The notes under the pieces are model-generated. The model worked only from the letters and a program-made list of their open reading frames with translations, made no database searches and was not told the origin of the DNA. The translations under genes and the position numbers were made by a program. Shown here one piece after another: positions 18,401 through 27,593 of a stretch of DNA of 64,000 nucleotides (its first letter is position 1; each line of letters begins with the position of its first letter). This DNA is from Paenibacillus sp. 32352 (GTDB lineage Bacteria; Bacillota; Bacilli; Paenibacillales; NBRC-103111): positions 143,457-207,456 of the forward strand of contig NZ_MZNT01000016.1 in NCBI RefSeq assembly GCF_002042965.1, read 5' to 3'.

Positions 18401-18961
18401 AAGTACGCCACTAAATTGCAGGAGATACTTACGGAAGTCCAGCCGTACAAAAAAGTCAAAGAGATTCCTGAACTTGTTAATAAAATTGATGAGGCAATTC
18501 AGAAGGTACTTGAGGATAAGAAAACAGCGGCGAAAAATGCGATTAAGCTTGATGTTGACCACTTGGAATTACGCGCAAACCATGAAGGGGTATCGGAAGC
18601 GATTAAGAATCAGATTCAGACTTTCTATAAAAACTTGTCTCAGAGTATCGATGGCTTCAACGATATCTTCAAGGTCGATGCAACCGTGACCCAAAGCTCC
18701 ACTTTCAAGGACAATATGGATATTAAGATTAGTCGTGAGATCAACGAGTGGAACCAACGAACGCAACCAGTGGTAATTGACGATGGTTCATCACACGGAG
18801 TTGAAACAGTCGTAGTTCAGAAGGAAAAGGTGAAAATCAGTAGCTTACTTGTTGATAAGACATTGAAATCCGAAGAAGACGTAGACAAATTACTTCATTC
18901 GCTATCGGTTAGATTGAAGCAAATGATCAAGAATAACAAACAAATTGAAATTGTCGAGTAA
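15407..18961 (+). CDS. brxC: BrxC, BREX P-loop ATPase
   Basis: About 1184 residues. The GTG at 15407 is preferred because AAGGGG lies 9 nt upstream and family members begin near the segment IKDMFQKDIERNIKGVIKV; the frame is open from 15380. Walker A GFFGSGKS is at residues 70-77 and a Walker B-like IFLVDEIGQYIG near 256. Later parts are long and charged with coiled-coil character (about 620-700 and 870-1000). BrxC (related to PglY) is the large ATPase of BREX, needed for both methylation and phage defence. Length and neighbours are typical. Confidence 0.93.
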   Translation: MLIKDMFQKDIERNIKGVIKVAQTDEDNIYQELDEYVVTRELNKHMSKFYENYQQGISGATDKMGVWISGFFGSGKSHFLKILAYLLENKKVKDKKAVDFFTDKIQDPIVLANMKRASNVETEVILFNIDSKSPLDNKSKEDAILRVFMKVFYEHRGFYGDIPGVAEMEKYLSKEGVYEDFKREFRAAAGEEWVDRRNTFYFDADYVIEALTKVTSMSVESARNWFENGVNNYEISIEKFAKDVKEYVDQKGEKFHLIFLVDEIGQYIGDSRQLMLNLQTVAEDLGTHCQGKVWIMVTSQESIDSIVKVKGDDFSRIQGRFDTRLSLSSISVDEVIKKRILLKKEHATDMLKLLFHEKSAILKNLISFKDSTADLRGFEDEKEFADVYPFLPYQFKLLQNVFEQVRKHGSSGKHLSEGERSMLSAFKEAGLRFKNANEGTLIPFYAFYDTIKEFLTPSIVRVIEGAYENPALKDDEFNVDLLKVLFMVKYIKELPANIDNIASLMVTNIDEDKLALKERIQASLRKLIVQTLIQKNGEFYIFLTDDEQDINREIKAMKIEEDAVKRELATYIFQELYDDKRFRYSQQYQFSYNQKMDEKNYGNQTSSIGINILSPLSDHYAKSEQELMLMSSGNGEMILKLGGNEAYIEEMEEVLKIEEYRKKKNPTQLPESIQNILNNKQAEVRERRRRVKDLLEEAIKGGVFFINADKVDIKGASVKEKINTAFHSLVENVYTKLALVKSFLESEKDLVSLLRSKADQITIDGSKQNDNGLAVKEVLDFISLQDSIQKQVRIKIILDRFSDKPYGWKPLDIAGLIAELMKEQRIRIRFNAEYLEPEDGNLVNVLTKASEADKAIVTKRVKVDESLLKIAKNICKEVFNKTDVADDEDGLIKDVRDLMDKQVTEITNLKKRYEGRKYPGKSLLDKGLEYFNEFTKGLDNVSFFTKLRDLEDNLLDWDEDVSYVRSFFENQKEIFDKGLFAYDKYKDNNVYLISEETEKYATKLQEILTEVQPYKKVKEIPELVNKIDEAIQKVLEDKKTAAKNAIKLDVDHLELRANHEGVSEAIKNQIQTFYKNLSQSIDGFNDIFKVDATVTQSSTFKDNMDIKISREINEWNQRTQPVVIDDGSSHGVETVVVQKEKVKISSLLVDKTLKSEEDVDKLLHSLSVRLKQMIKNNKQIEIVE

Positions 18962-18967
18962 ACGTGA

Positions 18968-18991
18968 ATGCCGCGGCTTCGGCCGCGGCAT
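18968..18991 (+). other. Perfect 10-bp hairpin with UUCG tetraloop between brxC and pglX
   Basis: ATGCCGCGGC-TTCG-GCCGCGGCAT (18968-18991) is an extremely stable C(UUCG)G hairpin 6 bp after the brxC stop. It is followed by ATCAAATG, so no U-tract; a full terminator is unlikely. It may protect or process the mRNA, or attenuate pglX expression. Confidence 0.7.
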
Positions 18992-19038
18992 ATCAAATGA
19001 AGAAACACATCTTACACTTAGGCTGGTGAACACAAAGT

Positions 19039-22000
19039 ATGAATAAGTCGGCATTGAAGAGCTTTGCTACAACTGCACGAAATGAGCTAATGAAAAAGGT
19101 CGAAGCCAAGGCTTTTAAGATTGGGATTACCGAAGAAAGCATAAAAAAAGCTCAAATTGAAACCTCTGATGCCATCTATATTGACGGTAAACAACTATCC
19201 ATTCTTGAGAAGAAACAGCGGGATAAGCTTATTAAACGTATCAATGAGATCGGCTTTAAACGTGTCGTGGAGGAGGTTGCGTACACCTGGTTCAACCGCT
19301 TCATAGCACTGCGATTTATGGAGGTAAATAACTATCTTCCGACAAAGGTACGGGTCCTATCTTCCAGTAATCCTGAGAATCCTGAACCTGATATTATGAA
19401 AGAGGCATTGTCGGTTGATTTAGATATTGATAAAGAGCTGGTTTACGAACTAAAAATGAACAATAAAACAGAAGAACTGTTCAAGTATTTGATCATTAAG
19501 CAATGCAACAACCTGAATAAATACTTGCCGTTTATGTTTGAAACGATCGAGGACTATAAAGAAATTCTGTTTCCTGAAGGATTACTGGCGAAAGACTCAT
19601 TTCTTAAAGAAATGGTCAATACAGATGTAATTCCAGAATCCGATTGGGGAGAGGTAGAAATCATCGGTTGGTTGTATCAATATTACATATCTGAAAAAAA
19701 GGATCAGGTTTTTGCGGATCTCAAGAAGAGCATTAAAATCAGTAAAGAAAACATTCCTGCGGCAACTCAGCTCTTTACCCCACACTGGATCGTTAGATAC
19801 ATGGTGGAAAATTCTTTAGGGAGATTGTGGTTAGATAGTCACCCAAGTAGTGTATTAAAGGCTCAGTGGAAGTATTATATGGAAGAAGAAAATCAGGAGG
19901 AAGAAGTAAAAAAGAAGCTTGAAGAAATCAGAAATAAAGAATTAAATCCAGAGGATATTACCTTCCTTGATCCATGTTGTGGAAGTGGTCATATCCTTGT
20001 CTATGCATTTGATGTCTTTTATGAAATGTATCTTGAGAAGGGATATATTAATCACGAAATTCCGAAGCTGATTCTGGAAAAGAATCTTTTTGGTCTGGAT
20101 ATTGATGATCGAGCGGCTCAATTAGCTTCTTTTGCAGTAATGATGAAAGCCAGGGAAAAATCCCGCAGAGTTTTTGGACAAAATATCAAGCTTAACATAT
20201 GTGCGATACAAGAAAGTAACTGGATAACAGATGAGATTATAGAAGTGTTAGTTAATAAAAAGGAGTCACAATATGTTCAGGATATCCAGAGGGAAACTTT
20301 AAAATATATCAGGGATATATTTAAAAATGCAAAATATTATGGCTCGATTTTAGATGTTAAGAGTATAGATTTGAATTTTATAGATGAACAACTACAGTAT
20401 TTTTCAAGCGATATAGAGTTTAGTGGTGACCTTCTGGAGCGGATAGCAACAACTGAGGCATTAGAAAAACTACCCGTATTAGTAATGCAAACAAGAATTA
20501 TGAGTCGAAAGTATGATATTGTTTGTACCAATCCTCCATATATGGGGAGCGGTGGTATGACTACTGAACTTTCTTCTTACCTCAGACAGAACTTCCCAGA
20601 TACAAAGTCGGATATGAGCACAGTTTTTATGGAGAAAGCCTTTGATTTATGTCATTCTACAGGAATGATCTCAATGATAAATATTCCAGTATGGATGTTT
20701 TTATCAAGTTACGAGAAATTGAGGAAGAATATAATTCAGAGCAGATCAATTGTTAATATGCTTCATTTCGGTCGAGGTGTATTCGGTTCGGATTTTGGAA
20801 CAACTTCATTTGTAATATCTAACACAAAAATAAAACAGTACATTGGTGTCTATCGGAGACTTTTTCAAAAACATGGGGCAGTCGATAGTGTTGAGAGAAA
20901 AGAAGAGTGGTTCTTTGAAAATAAGGGGTATTTCAAAGCTCGGCAAGAAGACTTTTCTAAAATTCCTGGTAATACAATTGCATATTGGGCTACTCCTCAA
21001 ACAATTAAGTCATTTGAAGCTTTATTGAAGAAGGATTACAAAGCAAACGCGGGAATATCGACAGGTAACAACGAAAACTATATTTTCTACTGGCATGAAG
21101 TGCTGTTTAACAAAGTTTGCACTAAAGAAGTTGCGAGAGAAGGATTTGATTATTTTCCATTATCTAAAGGTGGAGAATTTCGGAAATGGTATGGTAATAG
21201 AAGCTATATAATCAATTATAATAAAAATTCTCTTGATGAAATGAGTAAATTACCAGGTTTCCGTCATGACGGGAAAGAATCCTATTTCAAGCATTTATTG
21301 TCATGGAGTAAAGTTACAAGCTCAAACTTCAGTGCAAGATATTACGAGCCAATTTTCGTTTTTGACAGTGCGGCTCCATCAATAGGTAGTAACCAAATAG
21401 AATACACACTTTTAGGTTACTTGAATAGTAAGCTTACGAATTATTTTCTGCAATTTATTAATCCTACAATCAATTATCCTCCTGGATATATTGAGCTACT
21501 TCCGTATAACACTGGAATGGAAGATAAAATAGGAGAAATTGTGGAAAAGAACGTTTCCATCAGTAAATCAGATTGGGATGATTTCGAAGAATCTTGGGAG
21601 TTTACTTCTCATCCCTTTCTTAGACATCAGGCTAACAATAAATTAATAAGCAACGCTTTTGAAAATTGGAATGAGCACAAAAAGCTCATGTTTACACAAA
21701 TGAAACAAAATGAAGAAGAAATTAACCGTATTTTTATAGAATTATATGAATTACAGAATGAATTAGATCATCAGGTTTCTGACGGAGAACTTACAATTAA
21801 AAAAGCAGATCAGTTACGAGATGTAATATCATTTATTTCGTACGCAGTGGGGTGCATGTTTGGAAGATACTCGTTAGATGAAGAAGGGCTTGTCTTTGCA
21901 GGTGGGGACTTTGATCCAGAAAGGTTTCAGAAATATCCTGTTGATAAAGACAACATCATACCTATCCTTTCGGGATCATATTTCGATGATGATATAGTGT

Positions 22001-22530
22001 CAAAGTTCATCGAGTTCATTAAGGTGACTTTTGGTGAAACAAATTTGGTTGAAAATCTTAGCTATATTGCTAATTCTCTTGGGATGAAAGATGGCGAAAC
22101 AGTTAAAGAAACGATTCGCAGGTACTTCGTTAGCGACTTTTTTAAAGATCATCTACAAACTTACAAGAAGAGACCTATCTATTGGCTTTTCACTTCTGGT
22201 AAACAGAAGGCATTTAACTGCTTGATCTACATGCATCGTTACGACAAGTCCACTTTGTCGAGAATAAGGACCGACTACTTGCATGAACTTCAGAATCGAC
22301 TGGATGCGGAGAAGAAGTCTCTCCTTAGTATTACTGAAGGAGACGGAACTGCTAAGGAAATTAGCAATGCCAAGAAAGAATTGAAGGCATTGGATTTGAA
22401 GATTGAAGAACTGAAGGCATATGATGAACTTCTTCACCACATGGCGGACATGCAGATCGAAATTGATCTCGATGATGGTGTGGCAGTGAACTATGCTAAA
22501 TTTAAAGGCTTGCTTGCAAAACTGGATTAG
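19039..22530 (+). CDS. pglX: PglX, BREX N6-adenine DNA methyltransferase
   Basis: 1163 residues, typical for type 1 BREX. SAM-binding motif I FLDPCCGSGHILVYAFD is at about 310-326, and the catalytic N6-adenine motif IV NPPYMG at about 497-502. The N-terminal part (LLTKVRVL type helices, then TPHWIVRYMVENSLGRLW near 252) and the C-terminal specificity/helical part (LQNRLDAEKKSLL region) match the family. PglX methylates a short non-palindromic motif to mark self DNA. The central part (about 20.1-22.1 kb) is visibly more AT-rich than the ends and than brxC or pglZ, which fits exchange of the specificity region. Hairpins flank the gene on both sides. Confidence 0.95.
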   Translation: MNKSALKSFATTARNELMKKVEAKAFKIGITEESIKKAQIETSDAIYIDGKQLSILEKKQRDKLIKRINEIGFKRVVEEVAYTWFNRFIALRFMEVNNYLPTKVRVLSSSNPENPEPDIMKEALSVDLDIDKELVYELKMNNKTEELFKYLIIKQCNNLNKYLPFMFETIEDYKEILFPEGLLAKDSFLKEMVNTDVIPESDWGEVEIIGWLYQYYISEKKDQVFADLKKSIKISKENIPAATQLFTPHWIVRYMVENSLGRLWLDSHPSSVLKAQWKYYMEEENQEEEVKKKLEEIRNKELNPEDITFLDPCCGSGHILVYAFDVFYEMYLEKGYINHEIPKLILEKNLFGLDIDDRAAQLASFAVMMKAREKSRRVFGQNIKLNICAIQESNWITDEIIEVLVNKKESQYVQDIQRETLKYIRDIFKNAKYYGSILDVKSIDLNFIDEQLQYFSSDIEFSGDLLERIATTEALEKLPVLVMQTRIMSRKYDIVCTNPPYMGSGGMTTELSSYLRQNFPDTKSDMSTVFMEKAFDLCHSTGMISMINIPVWMFLSSYEKLRKNIIQSRSIVNMLHFGRGVFGSDFGTTSFVISNTKIKQYIGVYRRLFQKHGAVDSVERKEEWFFENKGYFKARQEDFSKIPGNTIAYWATPQTIKSFEALLKKDYKANAGISTGNNENYIFYWHEVLFNKVCTKEVAREGFDYFPLSKGGEFRKWYGNRSYIINYNKNSLDEMSKLPGFRHDGKESYFKHLLSWSKVTSSNFSARYYEPIFVFDSAAPSIGSNQIEYTLLGYLNSKLTNYFLQFINPTINYPPGYIELLPYNTGMEDKIGEIVEKNVSISKSDWDDFEESWEFTSHPFLRHQANNKLISNAFENWNEHKKLMFTQMKQNEEEINRIFIELYELQNELDHQVSDGELTIKKADQLRDVISFISYAVGCMFGRYSLDEEGLVFAGGDFDPERFQKYPVDKDNIIPILSGSYFDDDIVSKFIEFIKVTFGETNLVENLSYIANSLGMKDGETVKETIRRYFVSDFFKDHLQTYKKRPIYWLFTSGKQKAFNCLIYMHRYDKSTLSRIRTDYLHELQNRLDAEKKSLLSITEGDGTAKEISNAKKELKALDLKIEELKAYDELLHHMADMQIEIDLDDGVAVNYAKFKGLLAKLD

Positions 22531-22543
22531 TTTTCGGTTACAA

Positions 22544-22576
22544 TGGGGATATACCAGTATTTTTGGTATATCCCTA
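22544..22576 (+). other. Perfect 10-bp hairpin between pglX and pglZ
   Basis: GGGATATACC (22546-22555) pairs with GGTATATCCC (22565-22574) around a 9-nt loop, extended by one G-U pair and an A-T pair. No T-run follows. With the hairpin at 18968 it brackets pglX. Confidence 0.65.
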
Positions 22577-22611
22577 TCCATTAGCCTGATAATAAAGGGT
22601 GCTGAGAAGTT

Positions 22612-25170
22612 ATGAATATTGATGAGATTATTAATACATTGAAGACAACCTTTCACGAACCGCTTGGTGACGGGGAACAACGAAAGATTGTTTTCTGGTT
22701 CGATAAGGATCAAGAGTTCGTTGATTACATAGACGAAATCATGATTGAGAACGTCAAGGTACACAAATTGACAAATGGTAACAGCTTCTATACTAAGTAC
22801 CTTCTCGAAGAAGAGGATCCTGCTTCACATTATCTGATCTATACTGCCCAGGATATGGGAACTGAGGACAACTGGCTTTTGGATGCTTTTTTATACTCGA
22901 AAAGCTTTTATGCGGATAAAAGTTCTCTCATTATGAATGAATTGAAGATTGATGCAACCTTGAGAAGTGTTGTAAAGAAATACGAGAAATTTTTCGGCAA
23001 TAAGGATCGCCTTCGAAAGTTCAAGGCATTTGATATCACATCATTCTCAGAGGAAACGATTGAGCTGGTGATTATGAGTGTCCTGTGCAATCTGAAATCG
23101 CCTGATTTCGAAGATGTTGTAAAAGTTATCCTAATAGATAGCCTGGATAACAGTGAGAATAAACACCTGGATCTGATCAGTAAGTTTTTCGACATCCAAG
23201 TATTCTGGAAATATGTATCCGAACGATATGGGTTTGAGAATAGCAGTCCAACGCTCAAGGGTTTATTCCTTCACTTGACTATCTCCGCATTAAGCCATGC
23301 AGTTGAAGAGCGACATCTATCACAAATTAAGAACTATATCGCCACCCGAAATAAATCAAATGCATTCGTTTTCATTGATCACTGGATGCATCATAAGATG
23401 GACTACCTCGTGTACGATCAGCTTGCTGAAATGGCGGAAAAAGAAATTAGACTTGCCGATATCGTGAATCAGCTTCCTGTTGAGGAATTCAAGACAGCAG
23501 ATACGTTCCCTTATTTCGATAAGGCAATCATCATATATATTGCAAACAGTCTCGATGCAAGGCTTGAGGATTATGAGGAATACAGCAAGCTAATCAATTT
23601 AAGAAGGGCGAAGCATTTTTATGAAAAGTACCAATCTATTTACGAGGCATTGTACTATACCGTAAAAATGTTTGAGTTCCACAAAAAGTACAGTTTGGGT
23701 ATCCCGAAAGCCCAGGCATTAGATATGTTCCGAGCCTACGTTAACGATTATCATCAACTGGATACGTACTACAGAAAGTTCTACGTTGCATATGACAATG
23801 AATCAAATAGCGAGATCCTCAAAAAGCTTAAAGGCATGGTTGAAAACCTGTACACCAACTGGTTTATAGGTGAATTAAACTCGCATTGGTCCGCCGCGGT
23901 GCAGGATGAAATGAAATCAAGCTGGGTGATCCCAGGGATTCAAAATCAAAAGGACTTTTACAGAAGTTTCGTTTCCCCTAAGTTACACCAAGGTGATCGG
24001 GTATTCGTCATTATTTCTGATGCCCTTCGTTATGAAATAGCGGCGGAACTTTCGGACAAGCTTAATTCGGAAACAAAAGGAGCTTGTGAGATCCAGCCGT
24101 TGTTAGGGGTTATTCCATCCGTGACGAAGCTGGGGATGGCATCTCTGCTCCCGCATAAAAATCTGGAAATGGATTTAAACGGGAGAGTGCTGGTAGATGG
24201 CAAGTCCTCAAGTGGCATGGAGAATCGGATTGAAATATTGCATGCGGCTGTTTCAGACAGCACGTCAATGCATTTTCAAGAGTTGTTCGCCATGAACAAG
24301 GCTGGAAGAAGAGAGCATTTCAAGGGCAAAAAGTTGGTTTATATCTACCATGACAGTATTGATGCCATGGGGGATAAAGCATCTACCGAGATCTATACGT
24401 TCACAGCGGCAGAAAAGGCGATTGAGGAGATCTATAACATCATCAAGATCATTCGAGACGACCTAAGCGGTACGAATATTTTCGTCACAGCCGATCATGG
24501 GTTTGTGTACCAGCGGGAAGCGTTAGAAGAAAGCGATAAAATGGAGAATGAAGGCATAAACGCATTCGAGTTCAAGAGAAGATACTTGCTTTCCCAGGAT
24601 TCGGGTGAGAAAAGTGGTTTGCTCGATATCAGCTTGGATTCATTGATAAAGAATGAACATCGAATTACGGCATACGTTCCGAAAGCAACGATCCGCTTTA
24701 AAATGCAGGGGTCAGGAGTCAATTATGTTCACGGGGGGGCAAGCCTTCAGGAAATTGTCGTTCCTCTGATTCAATTCAAAAACATAAGAAGCGGTCAGAA
24801 AAACAGTCGGGACATCGAAAAAGTGGACGTAAAGCTCACAAACACGACAAGAAAAATTACAAACAGCTTGTTCAATCTTACCTTCTTCCAAACGGAGAAA
24901 GTGGAGGACAAGCGAATTCCTCGAATAGTGAAGATCTATATGGTAGATGAGAACGACGGTGTAATCAGTAATGAAGAAACGATCATATGTGACCGTACTT
25001 CTGACAAACCTGAAGAACGAACGTTTAAACTACGTTTTGCATTAAAATCGATACCTTACGATAAGAATGGTAAGTATTACTTGATAACGAAAGATGAAGA
25101 AACGAATGTGATCGTGGAAAGAACACCATTTACCATTAATTTGGGCATCGTTAGTGATTTTGATTTTTAG
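22612..25170 (+). CDS. pglZ: PglZ, BREX alkaline phosphatase-superfamily protein
   Basis: 852 residues. The alkaline phosphatase-like metal-site motifs are present: VFVIISDALRYEIAAEL (about 464-480), LVYIYHDSIDAMGD (about 575-588) and IFVTADHGFVYQRE (about 622-635), then HGGASLQEIVVPLI (about 705-718). The N-terminal about 430 residues are helical and a beta-sandwich-like region closes the protein. PglZ is the hallmark BREX gene; its substrate is unknown. It follows pglX by 81 bp and precedes brxL by 18 bp. Confidence 0.95.
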   Translation: MNIDEIINTLKTTFHEPLGDGEQRKIVFWFDKDQEFVDYIDEIMIENVKVHKLTNGNSFYTKYLLEEEDPASHYLIYTAQDMGTEDNWLLDAFLYSKSFYADKSSLIMNELKIDATLRSVVKKYEKFFGNKDRLRKFKAFDITSFSEETIELVIMSVLCNLKSPDFEDVVKVILIDSLDNSENKHLDLISKFFDIQVFWKYVSERYGFENSSPTLKGLFLHLTISALSHAVEERHLSQIKNYIATRNKSNAFVFIDHWMHHKMDYLVYDQLAEMAEKEIRLADIVNQLPVEEFKTADTFPYFDKAIIIYIANSLDARLEDYEEYSKLINLRRAKHFYEKYQSIYEALYYTVKMFEFHKKYSLGIPKAQALDMFRAYVNDYHQLDTYYRKFYVAYDNESNSEILKKLKGMVENLYTNWFIGELNSHWSAAVQDEMKSSWVIPGIQNQKDFYRSFVSPKLHQGDRVFVIISDALRYEIAAELSDKLNSETKGACEIQPLLGVIPSVTKLGMASLLPHKNLEMDLNGRVLVDGKSSSGMENRIEILHAAVSDSTSMHFQELFAMNKAGRREHFKGKKLVYIYHDSIDAMGDKASTEIYTFTAAEKAIEEIYNIIKIIRDDLSGTNIFVTADHGFVYQREALEESDKMENEGINAFEFKRRYLLSQDSGEKSGLLDISLDSLIKNEHRITAYVPKATIRFKMQGSGVNYVHGGASLQEIVVPLIQFKNIRSGQKNSRDIEKVDVKLTNTTRKITNSLFNLTFFQTEKVEDKRIPRIVKIYMVDENDGVISNEETIICDRTSDKPEERTFKLRFALKSIPYDKNGKYYLITKDEETNVIVERTPFTINLGIVSDFDF

Positions 25171-25188
25171 AAGAGGGGAGGAATACGG

Positions 25189-27243
25189 ATGGAGACAATA
25201 ACTGGGGAACAAGCCTATGATCTTGATCGCAAACTGAACGAAGTGTTTTCGGGTAGAGTTGTAAGGAAAGACCTGACGAAGCTGATGAAAGAAGGAGCTA
25301 ACGTCCCTGTTTATGTTCTTGAATATCTTCTTGGGATGTATGCGGCCACTGATGATGAGGATAACATCCGAGAAGGGATCGAGCGTGTAAAGAAGATACT
25401 CTCAGACAACTTTGTAAGACCAGACGAAGCAGAAAAGGTTAAATCGAGAATTCGGGAATTGGGTCAGTATTCGGTTATCGATAAGATCACGGTTACACTT
25501 AATGAGAAGATTGATTCCTATGTAGCGGAGTTCTCGAACCTTGGACTTAAAGGTGTCCCGATTTCCCCGAACTATGTCAAGGAGTACGACAAGCTATTGG
25601 CAGGCGGGATCTGGTGCATGCTGAAGATGGACTATTTCTTCGATGAGGAAGTGAAGAACAGCAATCCTTTCAGTATCAGTAGCCTTAAACCCATTCAAAT
25701 GCCCAACATGGATCTGAATGAGGTATTTGAGGGTAGGAAGAGCTTTACAAAAGTAGAATGGATCGATGTACTTATCCGTTCCACAGGTATGGAACCAACA
25801 CAACTTGAGGACAGAGTAAAGTGGCATCTTCTACTTCGACTTGTACCTCTCGTTGAGAACAATTACAACATGTGCGAATTAGGTCCTCGCGGAACGGGGA
25901 AATCCCACGTATACAAGGAGATCTCGCCTAACTCAATTCTTGTTTCGGGTGGTCAATCGACAGTAGCGAATCTTTTCTATAATATGTCTACGAAAAAAGT
26001 TGGACTCGTAGGCTTATGGGACACGGTTGCCTTTGATGAGGTGGCGGGCATAACCTTCAAGGATAAAGATGGCGTACAGATCATGAAGGATTACATGGCT
26101 TCGGGATCTTTTGCACGGGGGAGAGAAGAGAAAGCGGCCTCTGCTTCGATGGTATTCGTAGGCAACATCAACCAAAGCCTTGATTCGTTGATCAAGACAT
26201 CCCATTTATTCGCACCATTCCCCGAAGCAATGGCAAATGACTCCGCCTTTTTTGATCGGATGCACTACTATCTGCCAGGCTGGGAAGTTCCGAAGATGCG
26301 TCCAGATTTCTTTACCGACAAGTACGGATTCATCGTCGATTACATGGCGGAATTCTTCAGGGAAATGCGTAAGCGTTCCTTTGCTGATGCGATTGACCGC
26401 TATTTTAAACTTGGAAATAATTTAAACCAACGTGATGTAATTGCTGTTCGAAAAACAGTGTCTGGGTTGATCAAGCTCTTGTATCCTAATGGAGAATATA
26501 CGAGAGAGAATGTGGAGGAGATCCTGAAGTATGCCCTGGAAGGTCGGCGGCGAGTAAAGGAACAACTCAAGAAAATTGGTGGCATGGAATTTTACGATGT
26601 TCACTTCTCCTACATTGATAAGGAAACGATGAATGAAGAGTATGTTTCCGTTCCAGAGCAAGGTGGAGGCAAGCTGATCCCAGAAGGAATGGGCAAACCA
26701 GGTCATGTCTACACAGTAGGGCATGGGGACTCAGGGATGATCGGGGTTTACAAACTGGAGAACCAGGTCGTTTCAGGAACAGGGAAATTCGAGAAGTCAG
26801 GTGTCGGATCCCATCGAGGGGCGAAAGAGAGCTTAGATACCGCCTTCCGTTACTTTACTTCAAACAGTAAAAGTATCAGCGGCTCGATTAGCACAAAGAC
26901 AAAGGACTATTTGATGCATATAAGCGACTTGCAGGGCATTGGATTGACGGACGAGTTGGCAATTGCCGAGCTGGTTGGTTTATGTTCTGGGGCATTAGAA
27001 AGACCCGTACAGGAGAGCATGGTTGTACTTGGGAACATGACAGTTGGTGGGACGATTGCGAAGGTTGAAGAGTTTGCCAATACACTACAGGTATGTGTAG
27101 ATGCAGGAGCGAAGAAGGTACTGATACCTGCCTCTTCTGTAGTGGATTTTCAGACGGTTCCTGCTGATTTACTGATTAAGGTACAGCCTGTATTCTACTC
27201 AGATCCAACCGACGCAGTGTTTAAAGCATTAGGAGTAAGCTAA
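25189..27243 (+). CDS. brxL: BrxL, Lon-like AAA+ protein of type 1 BREX
   Basis: 684 residues with a strong GGGGAGG site. The AAA+ core has Walker A GPRGTGKSH near 232-240 and Walker B-like LWDTVAFDEVAG near 277-288; IVFVGNINQSLDSLI-type sensor sequence follows. The C-terminal about 190 residues align by eye with the Lon protease fold (MVVLGNMTVGGTIAKVEEF, then AGAKKVLIPASS). The GPSAG segment that carries the Lon catalytic serine appears as GIGLTDELAIAEL, so the serine is not obvious and protease activity is doubtful. BrxL is needed for phage defence but not for methylation. Its presence as last core gene defines type 1 BREX. Confidence 0.93.
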   Translation: METITGEQAYDLDRKLNEVFSGRVVRKDLTKLMKEGANVPVYVLEYLLGMYAATDDEDNIREGIERVKKILSDNFVRPDEAEKVKSRIRELGQYSVIDKITVTLNEKIDSYVAEFSNLGLKGVPISPNYVKEYDKLLAGGIWCMLKMDYFFDEEVKNSNPFSISSLKPIQMPNMDLNEVFEGRKSFTKVEWIDVLIRSTGMEPTQLEDRVKWHLLLRLVPLVENNYNMCELGPRGTGKSHVYKEISPNSILVSGGQSTVANLFYNMSTKKVGLVGLWDTVAFDEVAGITFKDKDGVQIMKDYMASGSFARGREEKAASASMVFVGNINQSLDSLIKTSHLFAPFPEAMANDSAFFDRMHYYLPGWEVPKMRPDFFTDKYGFIVDYMAEFFREMRKRSFADAIDRYFKLGNNLNQRDVIAVRKTVSGLIKLLYPNGEYTRENVEEILKYALEGRRRVKEQLKKIGGMEFYDVHFSYIDKETMNEEYVSVPEQGGGKLIPEGMGKPGHVYTVGHGDSGMIGVYKLENQVVSGTGKFEKSGVGSHRGAKESLDTAFRYFTSNSKSISGSISTKTKDYLMHISDLQGIGLTDELAIAELVGLCSGALERPVQESMVVLGNMTVGGTIAKVEEFANTLQVCVDAGAKKVLIPASSVVDFQTVPADLLIKVQPVFYSDPTDAVFKALGVS

Positions 27244-27268
27244 CCTAAACTTTGATGGGAATGATCCA

Positions 27269-27532
27269 ATGGATAGGATACAGAAAATCGTTTCCGAGCT
27301 TGATTATGGTACTGGGTACACCATTACTTGCTTAGATCATGATGGTCAAGAAGAATGCTATAATCTTTGGTTAGACAAAGAGGATACGGCATATTGTTTG
27401 CAGACCATCTTCATGCTCAACGGAGTGAATGATGAAGTCGGAGAAACGGTCAGGTACAGTAAATCGGAAATAATAAGGAAGCTTAATGAACTATCTTCAA
27501 GAGACCAGTTTTCCATTCGAGAAATAGACTAA
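27269..27532 (+). CDS. Small protein closing the BREX operon
   Basis: 87 residues, ATG 25 bp after brxL with GGGAATG upstream. Acidic and soluble, with a strand-rich beginning (YGTGYTITCLDHDGQEECYNL) and a helical end (SKSEIIRKLNELSSRDQF). No motif recognised. It precedes the operon terminator at 27594, so it belongs to the BREX transcript. It could be a small accessory or regulator; nothing in the sequence decides this. Confidence 0.65.
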   Translation: MDRIQKIVSELDYGTGYTITCLDHDGQEECYNLWLDKEDTAYCLQTIFMLNGVNDEVGETVRYSKSEIIRKLNELSSRDQFSIREID

Positions 27533-27539
27533 TATTCAA

Positions 27540-27573
27540 GTTGTCAGGTCATGAGAAGGTAGGTTTTCGGACT
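27540..27573 (+). repeat. 34-bp imperfect direct repeat, copy 1
   Basis: Begins GTTGTCAGG and ends GGTAGGTTTTCGGACT; 29 of 34 bases match 27737-27770. The pair brackets the BREX terminator. Confidence 0.7.
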
Positions 27574-27593
27574 ATCTAAACATCACAATCGCT

